NCBI RefSeq assembly: GCF_018130385.1
Contig: NZ_JAFCLU010000003.1
Coordinates: 339,657 to 403,656 of the forward strand
Length of the DNA: 64,000 nucleotides
Direction of reading: 5' to 3'
DNA from: Bradyrhizobium sp. AUGA SZCCT0283
GTDB lineage: Bacteria > Pseudomonadota > Alphaproteobacteria > Rhizobiales > Xanthobacteraceae
The notes below the pieces were generated by a model. That model did no database searches and had not been told where the DNA came from. It was given only the letters and a program-made list of their open reading frames with translations. Made by a program: the position numbers and the translations under genes. This document shows positions 7,658 through 16,798 of this stretch, in pieces (position 1 is the stretch's first letter; each line of letters begins with the position of its first letter).

Positions 7658-9073
7658 ATGAAAATGAAGAAGTACCTGTTGGCCACCGCTCTCGTTGGCC
7701 TGGGATCCGCCCCGACGATCGCCGCAGACCTCGCCGCCCGGCCTTACACCAAAGCCCCAGCACTCGCCGCCGTCTACGACTGGACCGGCTTTTACATCGG
7801 CGTCAACGCCGGCGTCGGTCTCGGCCGTGATCGCTTTCAGCACGACTTCCTTGGCGTGGGATCGGTCTATTCGTTCTACGTCTCGCCGCAAGGCGGCTTT
7901 GCCGGCGGCCAGGTCGGCTACAATTGGCAGACGGGTTCGGTGCTCGGACCGATCGTTTTCGGTGTCGAGGCGGACATTCAGGGTGCCGGCCTGAGCGATG
8001 ATCGCACCACCTTCAACGAAGCCGTCGTCTTAAGAAACTACAATCAGAAGCTCGATTGGTTCGGGACTGCGCGCGGGCGTATCGGCATCGCCAATGGACC
8101 GGTGCTGAGCTATGTCACCGCGGGCTTTGCGTACGCAAACGTCAAGACCAGCGCGAGCGCGACGTTCGGCGGCGTCACAAACACATTCTCGAACGAGCGC
8201 ACGCAGGGCGGATGGGTGGTCGGCAGCGGCGTCGAAGCCGCGCTGGGCGGCAACTGGACCGGAAAGATCGAGTATCTCTATCTCAATCTCGGCAACAAGA
8301 GCGACATTGCCGCGCTGGCTGCCGCAACCCCGATCAACACCGAACTTCGCGAGAACATTTTTCGCGTCGGCCTGAACTATCGGATCGGCGGCAGGGCCTA
8401 TGCGCCGGTCGCTGCCGCCAACTGGGCCGGGTTCTATCTCGGTGGCAATTTCGGTTCCGGCACCGGACGGGACCGCAGCACCTTGAATCTGCCCGCGGTC
8501 GGGTTTTTCCAGGCGTTCAACCTGGCGCCCGACGGCATCAACGGCGGCGTCCAGGCGGGCTACAACTGGCAGGCGGCCAACTGGGTGTTCGGTCTGGAGG
8601 CCGATATTCAGGGCAGCACCCAGCAAGACAACAAGACGTGCGTCCTCTCCTGCATACCCGGCGGGGTGACGGCGGCCTATGACGCCACGCTGCCGTGGTT
8701 CGGCACGGTGCGCGGGCGGTTGGGCTATTCGGTCGGCTCGACCCTGTTCTATGCCACCGGCGGTCTTGCTTACGGCAGCATCAAGACCAAGATCGACACC
8801 AATTCCTTCGTCGGCCCGGTGACGCAATCGTTCTCGCACACCAATACCGGCTGGACCGCAGGTGCGGGCATCGAAACGCCGTTTACGCTGTTGGGATTGC
8901 TGGGCCCGAACTGGACCACCAAGACCGAGTATCTCTATGTCGATCTCGGCTCGACGTCGGACAGCTTCGTCTTCGGCGCGGTTCCGGCAACGACGACCCG
9001 GTCCGTGACCGAGCACGTCTTCCGCACCGGCATCAACTATCACTTCAATTCGCCGGTCGTCGCGAAGTACTGA
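7658..9073 (+). CDS. Outer membrane protein made of two tandem Omp25-type beta-barrels
   Basis: Exported protein, 471 residues, signal peptide MKMKKYLLATALVGLGSAPTIAA. The mature part holds two copies of an eight-strand Omp25/RopB-like barrel of about 200 residues each. Copy 1 begins WTGFYIGVNAG (about residue 46) and copy 2 WAGFYLGGNFG (about residue 256); both contain a GGFAGGQVGYNWQ/GGVQAGYNWQ block, VFGVEADIQG/VFGLEADIQG, WFGTARGRIG/WFGTVRGRLG, KIEYLYLNLG/KTEYLYVDLG and a terminal strand (RVGLNYRIG; RTGINYHF). Most relatives carry one barrel. The second copy has two Cys (CVLSC) in a predicted loop. A strong terminator follows. Role: surface protein, function unknown. Confidence 0.9.
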   Translation: MKMKKYLLATALVGLGSAPTIAADLAARPYTKAPALAAVYDWTGFYIGVNAGVGLGRDRFQHDFLGVGSVYSFYVSPQGGFAGGQVGYNWQTGSVLGPIVFGVEADIQGAGLSDDRTTFNEAVVLRNYNQKLDWFGTARGRIGIANGPVLSYVTAGFAYANVKTSASATFGGVTNTFSNERTQGGWVVGSGVEAALGGNWTGKIEYLYLNLGNKSDIAALAAATPINTELRENIFRVGLNYRIGGRAYAPVAAANWAGFYLGGNFGSGTGRDRSTLNLPAVGFFQAFNLAPDGINGGVQAGYNWQAANWVFGLEADIQGSTQQDNKTCVLSCIPGGVTAAYDATLPWFGTVRGRLGYSVGSTLFYATGGLAYGSIKTKIDTNSFVGPVTQSFSHTNTGWTAGAGIETPFTLLGLLGPNWTTKTEYLYVDLGSTSDSFVFGAVPATTTRSVTEHVFRTGINYHFNSPVVAKY

Positions 9074-9096
9074 CCGCCGTTTCAGAGACACCAATG

Positions 9097-9127
9097 AAAA
9101 ACCCCGGGGCCGAGCTCCGGGGGTTTT
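9097..9127 (+). terminator. Rho-independent terminator of the outer membrane protein gene
   Basis: AAAACCCCGG on the left pairs with CCGGGGGTTTT on the right, ending in TTTTT at 9123-9127, 24 bp after the stop. The A tract on the left lets it also work for the convergent MAPEG gene. Confidence 0.85.
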
Positions 9128-9157
9128 TGCTTTTGGGCTCGTCGGCGGATGGAAACT

Positions 9158-9556
9158 TCACACCACCTTGAAGATCGCCAGCGCCAGCACGGCCTGGGCG
9201 AGGAAGCCGACGGTGAAGGCCAGCGTGCGGAATACCGGCAGGCCCAGCGTGTAGACGATCAGATGCGCGACGCGGGCCCAGAAATACACGGCGCAGGCAT
9301 AGACGGTCCATTTGGTGGAATAGTCGAGGTCGTTGAGGATCAAGACCAGCGGCGCGAAGATGATCAGATTCTCGACCGCGTTGTCGTGCGCGAACATCAT
9401 CCGCGTCGCCCATTCGGCGTGCGGCTTGTCGTTGCGCGAGGGATTGGCCATGGCGCCGGAGAGGCCGCGCACCTGACAGCGATTGATGATGTAGGGTACC
9501 CACATCAGCCCGGTCAAAATCACGGTCAGAGTCAGCCAGAACAATTCACGCGTCAT
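9158..9556 (-). CDS. MAPEG family integral membrane protein
   Basis: Small four-helix membrane protein of the MAPEG superfamily (membrane-associated proteins in eicosanoid and glutathione metabolism), about 132 residues. Hydrophobic segments: LFWLTLTVILTGLMWVPYII, VENLIIFAPLVLIL, VYACAVYFWARVAHLIVYTL and TLAFTVGFLAQAVLAL. The conserved NxxE-like HDNAVENL motif near residue 66 and the RVAHLIVYTLG region fit the bacterial MAPEG group. I start at 9556 (MTRELFW) because GAGGGGG precedes it at a suitable distance; a start eight codons upstream at 9580 is less likely. Bacterial members are uncharacterised or glutathione transferase-like. Confidence 0.85.
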   Translation of the reverse strand: MTRELFWLTLTVILTGLMWVPYIINRCQVRGLSGAMANPSRNDKPHAEWATRMMFAHDNAVENLIIFAPLVLILNDLDYSTKWTVYACAVYFWARVAHLIVYTLGLPVFRTLAFTVGFLAQAVLALAIFKVV

Positions 9557-9582
9557 TGGTTCCCCCTCAAACGATTTCAAGT

Positions 9583-9621
9583 CCCGGCGCGGGACGACTG
9601 GTTATAGCGAACCGCGCCGGG
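9583..9621 (-). terminator. Stem-loop after phaC
   Basis: CCCGGCGCGG (9583-9592) pairs over ten bases with CCGCGCCGGG (9612-9621), a few bases beyond the phaC stop in the phaC direction. There is no T tract, so it is a possible Rho-assisted end or mRNA 3' stabiliser. Confidence 0.4.
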
Positions 9622-9626
9622 CAGCG

Positions 9627-11432
9627 CTATGCGCGGACCTTGACGTAGCTGCCGGGCGCGTCCTCGATCGGCGGCATCTCCTCGGAGCCGACGGCGCGCG
9701 CGGGCACCTGCTCGGCGTCCAGGCTCTCCAGCCATTGCCGCCAGTCGGGCCACCATGAGCCTTTGTGCTCGGTCGCGTTCTTCAGCCAATCGGCGAGGGT
9801 GACGTCCTTGATGTTGTCGTTGGTCCAATATTGATATTTGCCCGCCGCCGGCGGGTTGACCACGCCTGCGATGTGGCCCGACCCGGACAGCACAAATTTG
9901 ACCGGGCCGCCGAAGAACTGCGAACCGTACAGCACCGAATCCGCCGGTGCGATGTGGTCCTCGCGCGTCGCCAGATTGTAGACGGGCACCTTGACCTTCG
10001 ACAGGTCGAGCAGCGTGTTGTCGAGCACCATGCTGCCGGTGGAGAGGCGGTTCTCCAGATAGCAGTTGCGCAGGTAAAAGGAATGGTTGGCCGCCGGCAT
10101 CCGCGTGGCGTCGGAATTCCAGTGCAGCAGGTCGAACGAGGAGGGCGCCTGTCCCTTCAGATAGTTGCTGACGACATACGACCAGATCAGGTCGTTGGAG
10201 CGCAGCATGTTGAAGGCCATCGCCATCTTGCTGCCTTCGAGAACGCCGGTTGCTTCCATCTCGCGCTCCAGCGTCGAGATCTGGTCTTCGTCGACGAACA
10301 CCAGCAAATCGCCGGCATGGGTGAAGTCGACCTGCGCCGCAAAGAACGTCGCAGACGTCACGCGCTGGCGCCGCTTCTCGGCGAGCCAGGCCAGCGTCGA
10401 GGCGAGCAGGGTGCCGCCGACGCAGTAACCGGCGGTGTGGACCTTCATCTCGCCGGTCACCTTTTCGATGACGTCCATCGCGGTGAGCGGGCCTTCCTTC
10501 ATGTAGTCGTCGAAGGTCTTCCTGCCGAGTTCCTTGTCCGGATTGACCCAGGAGATCACGAACACGGTGATGCCCTGGTCGACGCACCATTTGATGTAGG
10601 ATTTTTCCGGCTTGAGATCGAGAATGTAGAACTTGTTGATCCAGGGCGGCACGATCAGCAGCGGCGTGCGCAGCACCGTCTCCGTGGTCGGCGTGTACTG
10701 GATGAGCTGCATCAGCTCGTTCTGGAAGATTACCTTGCCCGGCGTCGTCGCCATGTTGACGCCGACGACGAGATTCGACGGGTCGGACTGACGGATGCGC
10801 AGCGTGCCGCGGCCGGCTTCGATGTCTTCGGTAAGCATCTTCATACCGCGCACGAGGTTGTCGCCGTTCGAGGCCAGCGTCTCGCGCAGCACTTCCGGAT
10901 TGGTGAGAACGAAATTCGAGGGCGCGATCGCGTTGATGATCTGCTGAACGTAGAACTCGGCCTTCTTGCGCGTGTGCGGATCGACGCCTTCGGCGTTCTT
11001 CACCAGTTCTTGCGCCCACTGCGTGGTGAGCAGATAGAGCTGCAGCACGAAATCGAAGAACTGGTTCGATTTCCACTCCGGATCCTTGAAGCGCTTGTCG
11101 CGCGGCGACGGCTCGATCGCCGGCTTGGCCGCTTCGCCGGCCATGCGGCGCGCGGCCTGGCCCCAGAGATCGAGATAGGCCTTGCCGAGCTTCGTCTGCA
11201 GGTTCGCGGCGCGCTCGTTGTCCGAAAGCCAGTACTCGGCGACCTTGGAGAAGGTCTTGATGACCTCACCGACTTCGCTGGGCGGCTTGTCCTTCGGTTC
11301 CCCGCCCTCGCGCGGCTTGAGATAGGCCGCGAGCGCCTGGCCGCTCGTCTCCACCGCCTTGGCGATGTTCATGGCGAAGGCTTCGGCGTTGAAGGTCTTC
11401 GAAGTCGGGGGTTCGGTGTTGACGTCACTCAT
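9627..11432 (-). CDS. phaC: Class I poly(R)-hydroxyalkanoate synthase
   Basis: Polymerises (R)-3-hydroxyacyl-CoA to polyhydroxybutyrate on granule surfaces. 601 residues, the usual class I length. The N-terminal domain includes [19 protein letters not shown] and [19 protein letters not shown]; the alpha/beta hydrolase core has [17 protein letters not shown], the lipase-like box GYCVGGTL with the catalytic Cys, the catalytic Asp in ATREDHIAP and the catalytic His in [13 protein letters not shown]. It stands alone, without phaA or phaB nearby, as is common in Bradyrhizobium. The upstream region carries TGC-rich sites that could bind a PhaR-type repressor. Confidence 0.96.
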   Translation of the reverse strand: MSDVNTEPPTSKTFNAEAFAMNIAKAVETSGQALAAYLKPREGGEPKDKPPSEVGEVIKTFSKVAEYWLSDNERAANLQTKLGKAYLDLWGQAARRMAGEAAKPAIEPSPRDKRFKDPEWKSNQFFDFVLQLYLLTTQWAQELVKNAEGVDPHTRKKAEFYVQQIINAIAPSNFVLTNPEVLRETLASNGDNLVRGMKMLTEDIEAGRGTLRIRQSDPSNLVVGVNMATTPGKVIFQNELMQLIQYTPTTETVLRTPLLIVPPWINKFYILDLKPEKSYIKWCVDQGITVFVISWVNPDKELGRKTFDDYMKEGPLTAMDVIEKVTGEMKVHTAGYCVGGTLLASTLAWLAEKRRQRVTSATFFAAQVDFTHAGDLLVFVDEDQISTLEREMEATGVLEGSKMAMAFNMLRSNDLIWSYVVSNYLKGQAPSSFDLLHWNSDATRMPAANHSFYLRNCYLENRLSTGSMVLDNTLLDLSKVKVPVYNLATREDHIAPADSVLYGSQFFGGPVKFVLSGSGHIAGVVNPPAAGKYQYWTNDNIKDVTLADWLKNATEHKGSWWPDWRQWLESLDAEQVPARAVGSEEMPPIEDAPGSYVKVRA

Positions 11433-11506
11433 ATCAAGGACACTATAGCTTCATTTCGCGTTCGTCACCGCGTGGATTGATGGCAAGAGGGTGGCGGTTA
11501 ACCCTG

Positions 11507-11555
11507 TTGCACTGCGATAAAGTTTGCGTGTTCACACAAGTTGCACACATTGCAG
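11507..11555 (-). promoter_or_regulatory. TGC-rich motifs upstream of phaC, possible PhaR sites
   Basis: TTGCACTGC at 11507-11515 and TTGCACACATTGCAG at 11541-11555 lie 75-123 bp upstream of the phaC start. PhaR of Paracoccus is known to bind TGC-rich sequences near pha genes; assignment here is by resemblance only. Confidence 0.25.
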
Positions 11556-11723
11556 CCGCACCGATCACATTTGCTCTTTGGGCTTTAATCGTTTCGGGCG
11601 ACAATGGTTTGAACGGTTTTAGCGAATTCAACGCAGCGGGATGATTTTGCGTTGCAAGGCTCGTACCAGCGCATAGATGCGATTGCGAAGCGGGTGCGCA
11701 GGTAGTTGGGGATTTCCGGACGG

Positions 11724-12017
11724 ATGCCGGCAGATCGAACGATAAGGCTGTGGTCGATTGCCGCGCTGTGCGCGTTGGCATTTGCGCTCGGCGGCTGCTC
11801 GACCCAGATCGCGGATATGCCGGGCGTTGGCCTGCCGGCTAACGCGCCCGAGCGTCCGAAGGAAGCCGGTGGCTATCTACCGGTGCATGACCTGCCGCCG
11901 GACCGCAACGAGGAGGCGATCAAGCCGGCCGAGCTGGCTAAAATCCAGTCAGAATTGACGGCCGCCCGCGACCGTCAGGCGACGGCAGCTACACCGCCAA
12001 AACCAGCCAAGAAGTAA
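11724..12017 (+). CDS. Small outer-membrane-type lipoprotein of unknown function
   Basis: 97-residue predicted lipoprotein divergent from phaC. Signal peptide MPADRTIRLWSIAALCALAF continues to the lipobox ALGGCST; the residue after Cys is Ser, which favours sorting to the outer membrane by the usual Lol rule. The mature part is short, Pro- and charge-rich (GYLPVHDLPPDRNEEAIKP, then KIQSELTAARDRQ) with a Lys-rich end and no recognisable domain. I start at the ATG at 11724 rather than the upstream TTG at 11706 because the signal peptide begins there. About 280 bp separate it from the next gene. Confidence 0.7.
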   Translation: MPADRTIRLWSIAALCALAFALGGCSTQIADMPGVGLPANAPERPKEAGGYLPVHDLPPDRNEEAIKPAELAKIQSELTAARDRQATAATPPKPAKK

Positions 12018-12296
12018 GAAGGTCGCCGGTTTGACGCGCCGTCCTGGCGCGAACCGCCCCCGGATCGGGTCCGGAGCTGGGGTGCTTGAAAACACCATAA
12101 AAAGTGGCGCCGCCGGGCTCCCGTGGTAAAAGAACCCAATTCAACCGCATTGCGGGTCCAGAGCCCAAGGGACCTCGCGCCTGAATTCGCTCTAAATCCT
12201 TGATTGAGCGCGACTTCTGACCGAAACCCAATCCGGTTTCGATAGCCGCGAAGGTTCCCCCGATTCTGTCCCGCCGGTTGTCGGAGCAAGGGTCCC

Positions 12297-13517
12297 ATGG
12301 AAGATTTTTATCGCATCCGCCGTCTGCCGCCTTACGTGTTCGAGAAGGTCAACCAGGCCAAGGCGGCCGCGCGCAATGCCGGGGCCGACATCATCGACAT
12401 GGGCATGGGCAATCCGGACCTGTCGACGCCGCCCCATGTGCTGGAGAAGCTGAAGGAGACACTCGGCAAGCCGCGGACCGATCGCTACTCGGCCTCACGC
12501 GGCATCAACGGCCTGCGCAAGGCGCAAGCTGCCTATTATGGGCGGCGGTTCGGCGTAAAACTCAATCCGGACACCCAGATCGTGGCGACGCTGGGCTCGA
12601 AGGAAGGTTTTGCCAATGTGGCGCAGGCGATCACCGCGCCCGGCGACGTCGTGCTGTGCCCCAATCCAAGCTATCCGATTCATGCCTTCGGCTTCCTGAT
12701 GGCGGGCGGCGTGATCCGCTCGGTGCCCTCGGAACCGACGCCGCAGTTTTTCGAGGCGGTGGAACGCGCGATCATCCATTCGATCCCGAAGCCATTGGCG
12801 CTCGTGGTCTGCTATCCCTCGAATCCGACCGCCTATGTCGCCGAGCTTGATTTCTACAAGGATCTGGTGGCGTTCGCGAAGAAGCACGAGATCTTCATCC
12901 TGTCGGATCTGGCCTACGCCGAAGTCTATTTCGACGACAACAATCCGCCGCCCTCGGTGCTGCAGGTTCCCGGCGCGATGGACGTCACCGTCGAGTTCAC
13001 CTCGATGTCGAAGACGTTCTCGATGGCGGGCTGGCGCATGGGCTTTGCGGTCGGCAACGAGCGGATCATCGCCGCGCTGGCGCGGGTGAAATCCTACCTC
13101 GACTACGGTGCGTTCACGCCGATTCAGGTGGCTGCCACCGCCGCGCTGAACGGGCCGGACGATTGCATCAGGGAAATGCGCGATACCTACCGCAAGCGCC
13201 GCGACGCGCTGGTCGAATCGTTTGGCCGGGCGGGCTGGGAGATTCCGCCGCCGCAGGCCTCGATGTTCGCCTGGGCGCCGCTGCCCAAGGCCTTCGAGGG
13301 CGTCGGCAGCATGCAGTTCGCGACCCTGATGGTGGAGAAGTCAGGCGTGGTGGTTTCGCCCGGCGTCGCCTTCGGCGAGCATGGCGAGGGCTATGTCCGC
13401 ATCGCCCTGGTGGAAAACGAGCAGCGGATCCGCCAGGCCGCCCGCGGGGTGCGCCGCTTCCTTGAAAGCGGCATTGAAACGTTGCACAACGTGGTTCCTC
13501 TCGCCAACCGGCGCTAA
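12297..13517 (+). CDS. Class I/II PLP-dependent aminotransferase (AlaC/LL-DAP-aminotransferase-like)
   Basis: 406-residue fold-type I aminotransferase. Opening MEDFYRIRRLPPYVFEKVNQ and IIDMGMGNPDLSTPPH are typical of the AlaC/YfdZ group; YSASRGINGLRKA, ATLGSKEGFANVAQ, the Asn in CYPSNPTAYVA, the Asp in ILSDLAYAEVYF, the PLP lysine in TSMSKTFSMAGWRMGF and the C-terminal Arg in GEGYVRIALVENE are all present. It ends 27 bp before homoserine dehydrogenase and is very likely co-transcribed, so a role in aspartate-family or alanine amino acid metabolism is reasonable. Glutamate-pyruvate transamination is the best single guess; LL-diaminopimelate activity is an alternative. Confidence 0.85.
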   Translation: MEDFYRIRRLPPYVFEKVNQAKAAARNAGADIIDMGMGNPDLSTPPHVLEKLKETLGKPRTDRYSASRGINGLRKAQAAYYGRRFGVKLNPDTQIVATLGSKEGFANVAQAITAPGDVVLCPNPSYPIHAFGFLMAGGVIRSVPSEPTPQFFEAVERAIIHSIPKPLALVVCYPSNPTAYVAELDFYKDLVAFAKKHEIFILSDLAYAEVYFDDNNPPPSVLQVPGAMDVTVEFTSMSKTFSMAGWRMGFAVGNERIIAALARVKSYLDYGAFTPIQVAATAALNGPDDCIREMRDTYRKRRDALVESFGRAGWEIPPPQASMFAWAPLPKAFEGVGSMQFATLMVEKSGVVVSPGVAFGEHGEGYVRIALVENEQRIRQAARGVRRFLESGIETLHNVVPLANRR

Positions 13518-13544
13518 TTCCTTTTATTGCAGGTTATCTCATTC

Positions 13545-14864
13545 ATGGTCGGACCCCTGAGAGTGGGTATCGCGGGGCTCGGCACCGTTGGCGCCGAAGT
13601 CGTCCGCCTCATCGAAGCGCAGTCGCGGACGCTGTCGGAGCGCAGCGGGCGCGGCGTGCGCGTCGTTGCGGTCACCGCGCGCTCGAAAGCGAAAAAGCGC
13701 TCGCTGGACCTGCGCGGCATCGACTGGGCCAAAAGCCCGCTGGCGCTGGCCACCGATCCCAACATCGATTGCTTCGTCGAACTGATGGGCGGCTCCGGTG
13801 AGCCGGCGCTGTCGGCGATCGAGGCCGCGCTGAAGTCCGGCAAGTCGGTGGTCACCGCCAACAAGGCGCTGATCGCCAAGCACGGCATTCGGCTGGCGAA
13901 GGCCGCCGAGAAGCACGGCGGCGCCCTGAATTTCGAGGCGGCGGTCGGCGCCGCCATTCCGGTCATCAAGACGCTGCGCGAAGGGCTGGCCGGCACCAGC
14001 GTCAATCGCGTCTACGGCATCCTCAACGGCACCTGCAATTACATCCTGACCCGGATGGAGCAGGAGGGTCTGTCGTTTGCCGAATGCCTGAAGGATGCGC
14101 AGCGGCTCGGCTATGCCGAAGCCAATCCGTCGTTCGACGTCGATGGCCACGACACCGCGCAAAAGCTTGCGATCCTGGCGAGTCTGGCCTTCGGCACCAA
14201 GGTGGCGCAGAGCGCGGTATATGTGGAAGGCATCTCCTCGATCGCGCCGGAAGATCTGCGTGCCGCCGAGGAACTCGGCTACCGCGTCAAACTGCTGGGC
14301 GTGGCGGTGCGGACCGCCAAGGGCATCGAGCAGCGCGTGCATCCGACCATGGTGCCGAAATCATCCTCGATCGCGCAGGTGATGGGCGTCACCAACGCCG
14401 TCACCATCGACGGCGAAGGCATTCCGCCGATCACGCTGGTGGGACCGGGCGCCGGCGGTGCCGCGACGGCGTCCGCCGTCGTGGCCGATATCGCCGACGT
14501 GGCGCGCGGTATTCGCGCCAAGCCGTTCGGGCGCCCGGTGGAGCGGCTGCGCGAAACCAGCAAGGCGCCGATGGAGCGCCACGAGGGCGGCTACTACATC
14601 CGCCTGATGGCGCGTGACCTCGCCGGCACCGCCGCCACCATCGCCACCCGTCTTGCCGAACAGAAGATTTCGCTGGAATCGATCGTGCAGCGCCACCCCG
14701 AGGGTGTTGACGCGAACGGCGCCACGAAAAAGACGTCACCGGTTCCGGTCATCCTGATCACCTACGCCACTTCCGAGGACGCGGTCTATCGCGCGCTCGA
14801 AGCCGTTCAGCGCGACAAGGTGATCAGCGGCCGGCCGCAGGTGATACGGATTGAAAAGAACTGA
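13545..14864 (+). CDS. hom: Homoserine dehydrogenase
   Basis: NAD(P)H-dependent reduction of aspartate semialdehyde to homoserine, the branch point to threonine and methionine. 439 residues: Rossmann motif RVGIAGLGTVGAEVV at the start, SGKSVVTANKALIAKHG, catalytic-domain motifs FEAAVGAAIPVIKTLREGL and GILNGTCNYILT, DVDGHDTAQKLAILASLAFG, then a C-terminal ACT domain starting near residue 350 (YYIRLMARDLAGTAATIATRL) that normally gives threonine feedback. I chose ATG 13545 over an upstream TTG (13527). Follows the aminotransferase closely. No attenuator-like leader was found in front of the pair. Confidence 0.95.
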   Translation: MVGPLRVGIAGLGTVGAEVVRLIEAQSRTLSERSGRGVRVVAVTARSKAKKRSLDLRGIDWAKSPLALATDPNIDCFVELMGGSGEPALSAIEAALKSGKSVVTANKALIAKHGIRLAKAAEKHGGALNFEAAVGAAIPVIKTLREGLAGTSVNRVYGILNGTCNYILTRMEQEGLSFAECLKDAQRLGYAEANPSFDVDGHDTAQKLAILASLAFGTKVAQSAVYVEGISSIAPEDLRAAEELGYRVKLLGVAVRTAKGIEQRVHPTMVPKSSSIAQVMGVTNAVTIDGEGIPPITLVGPGAGGAATASAVVADIADVARGIRAKPFGRPVERLRETSKAPMERHEGGYYIRLMARDLAGTAATIATRLAEQKISLESIVQRHPEGVDANGATKKTSPVPVILITYATSEDAVYRALEAVQRDKVISGRPQVIRIEKN

Positions 14865-14942
14865 CGCGGGATCCGAACGGATCGCGCGCCGAAGCATTGA
14901 TTGCGGTCCGAGAGGCCCGTGCAGGTTTAAAGGAGTAAGCCG

Positions 14943-15944
14943 ATGTCGACCCATATTTCCGTCCCGCCGCAATTGCTGCTCGAGCGCATCCTGACGCTTG
15001 AAATCGTGCGGGTGACGGAACGTGCCGCGGTTTCGGCCGCGCGGCTGCGCGGCCACGGCCAGGAGAAGGCGGCGGACCAGGCCGCGGTCGACGCGATGCG
15101 CCGCGAGCTCAACAAGCTGCCGATCGAAGGCACCGTCGTGATCGGCGAGGGTGAGCGCGACGAGGCGCCGATGCTGTTCATCGGCGAGAAGGTCGGGCTC
15201 AACGCCGGTCCGCAAGTTGATATCGCCGTCGACCCGCTGGAAGGCACCACGCTCTGCGCCAAGAACATGCCGGGCGCGATCGCCACCATGGCGATGGCCG
15301 ATGGCGGCACGCTGCTGCATGCGCCCGACGTCTACATGCAGAAGCTCGCGGTCGGTCCGGGCTACGCCAAGGGCGTGGTCGAACTCGACGCGTCGCCGGC
15401 CGACAATGTCCGTCGCCTGGCCAAAGCCAAGGGCGTCGAGGCCGCCGCAATCACGGTGCTGGTGCTCGATCGCCCGCGCCACGCCGACATCATTGCCGGC
15501 GTGCGCAGCACGGGTGCAGCGGTGCGGCTGATCACCGACGGCGACGTGGCGGGCGTGATCCATTGCGCCGACCCTGACAATACCGGCGTCGACATGTATA
15601 TCGGCACCGGCGGCGCGCCCGAGGGCGTGCTGGCCGCGGCGGCGCTGCGCTGCATCGGCGGCCAGATGCAATGCCGGCTGATCCTCGACAGCGACGAGAA
15701 GCGGGAGCGTGCGCACAAGATGGGCGTGACCGATCCGAAGATGATCTACGGCATCGAGGACATGGTGCGCGGCGACTGCCTGTTCGCGGCAACCGGCGTT
15801 ACGACAGGTTCGCTGCTCACGGGCGTCAAGTTCCGCAAGGATAGTGTGATCGAGACCGAAACGGTGGTGATGCGCTCGGTCACCGGCACGGTGCGCTACA
15901 TCAAGGCCGAGCACCGGCAACTGGATAAGTTCCATTTGGATTGA
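14943..15944 (+). CDS. glpX: Class II fructose-1,6-bisphosphatase
   Basis: GlpX-type bisphosphatase (fructose-1,6-bisphosphate to fructose-6-phosphate, gluconeogenesis; some members also hydrolyse sedoheptulose bisphosphate). 333 residues. Motifs: AAVSAARLRGHGQEKAADQA, the metal site VVIGEGERDEAPML, DVDPLEGTT-like AVDPLEGTTLCAKN, YMQKLAVGP, VRLITDGDVAGVI, GTGGAPEGVLAAAALRCIGG and GVTTGSLLTGV. AAAGGAG lies at an ideal distance from the ATG. Located 78 bp after hom, probably in the same direction of transcription, and followed at once by a palindromic repeat. Confidence 0.95.
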   Translation: MSTHISVPPQLLLERILTLEIVRVTERAAVSAARLRGHGQEKAADQAAVDAMRRELNKLPIEGTVVIGEGERDEAPMLFIGEKVGLNAGPQVDIAVDPLEGTTLCAKNMPGAIATMAMADGGTLLHAPDVYMQKLAVGPGYAKGVVELDASPADNVRRLAKAKGVEAAAITVLVLDRPRHADIIAGVRSTGAAVRLITDGDVAGVIHCADPDNTGVDMYIGTGGAPEGVLAAAALRCIGGQMQCRLILDSDEKRERAHKMGVTDPKMIYGIEDMVRGDCLFAATGVTTGSLLTGVKFRKDSVIETETVVMRSVTGTVRYIKAEHRQLDKFHLD

Positions 15945-15952
15945 GGATGGCG

Positions 15953-16030
15953 GTCATTCCGGGGCGCACGAAGTGCGAACCCGGAATCTCGAGATTCCGG
16001 GTTCGATGCTGCGCATCGCCCCGGAATGAC
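15953..16030. repeat. Multi-armed palindromic repeat of the Bradyrhizobium type
   Basis: Outer arms GTCATTCCGGGGCG (from 15953) and CCCCGGAATGAC (16019-16030) pair with each other. Inside them are three further hairpins: CGCAC/GTGCG (15966-15977), AACCCGGAATCTC/GAGATTCCGGGTT (15978-16003) and CGATGC/GCATCG (16004-16018). The whole folds like a cloverleaf. Repeats with this wording are frequent in Bradyrhizobium and Rhodopseudomonas intergenic regions. It lies 8 bp after glpX and may end its transcript. Confidence 0.8.
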
Positions 16031-16063
16031 GGTGTCGGAAAACAAGAAACGGGGAGGGCTCGC

Positions 16064-16783
16064 ATGTCCGACGTGTCCGCGGTGAAGGCGCTGGTGTTTG
16101 ACGTGTTCGGCACCGTCGTCGACTGGCGCACCAGCCTTATCAACGACTTCACCAAATGGTCGGAGACATCAGGCATCAAGGCTGATTGGACCGCTCTGGT
16201 CGATGGCTGGCGTGGCGTCTACATGGCCTCGATGGACGAGGTCCGAAAACATCCCGAGCGTGGCTATCAGATACTGGACACGCTGCACCGGCGGTCGCTG
16301 GAAAAGCTGGTCGCCGAGTTCTCAATCGAGGGACTGAGCGACGCCGATCTGCATTACCTCACCACGGGCTGGCACCGTCTGCATCCATGGCCCGACAGCG
16401 TGCCCGGGCTGACGCGGCTGAAGAAGAAATACATCATCTCGCCGCTCTCCAACGGCAACGTCGCGCTGTTGACCAACATGGCAAAGTTCGCCGGCCTGCC
16501 GTGGGACCTCGTCATGTCGGCGGAACTATTCGAACACTACAAGCCCGATCCCGAAACCTATCTCGGCGCCGCCAAACTGCTTTGCCTGCCGCCGGAGCAG
16601 GTAATGATGGTCGCCGCCCACAACAACGATCTGAAGGCGGCGCAGAAGCTCGGCCTGAAGACCGCATTCGTCGCGCGGCCCACCGAATACGGCCCGCACC
16701 AGAAATATGATTTCGAGGCCAAGGGCGACTGGGACATCGTCGCCAAGGATTTTGGCGGCATCGCCGATCGGCTGGGGTGCTGA
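16064..16783 (+). CDS. Haloacid dehalogenase type II
   Basis: L-2-haloacid dehalogenase family of the HAD superfamily, 239 residues, close to the family norm. Motif I with the nucleophile Asp is KALVFDVFGTVVDWRTSL near the N-terminus; the halide-pocket Arg is less obvious; motif II Ser is in IISPLSNGNVALL, motif III Lys in FEHYKPDPETY and motif IV acidic residues around VAAHNNDLKAAQKLG, where the usual VSSNxxD becomes VAAHNND. The last change is seen in the subgroup annotated as type II dehalogenase but rarely tested. Start 16064 follows GGGGAGGG; the earlier in-frame start at 15941 would translate the repeat. Confidence 0.83.
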   Translation: MSDVSAVKALVFDVFGTVVDWRTSLINDFTKWSETSGIKADWTALVDGWRGVYMASMDEVRKHPERGYQILDTLHRRSLEKLVAEFSIEGLSDADLHYLTTGWHRLHPWPDSVPGLTRLKKKYIISPLSNGNVALLTNMAKFAGLPWDLVMSAELFEHYKPDPETYLGAAKLLCLPPEQVMMVAAHNNDLKAAQKLGLKTAFVARPTEYGPHQKYDFEAKGDWDIVAKDFGGIADRLGC

Positions 16784-16798
16784 CAACTCCCGAGGGGC

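Noticed and set aside
9765..11480. 571-codon plus-strand ORF opposite phaC
   Set aside because: Arg/Ala/Asp-rich shadow of a clear PHA synthase; long antisense ORFs are usual at this GC.
12018..12296. Amino-acid leader or riboswitch ahead of the aminotransferase-hom pair
   Set aside because: No short ORF with clustered Thr, Met or Ile codons, no SAM-II-like core and no terminator were found.
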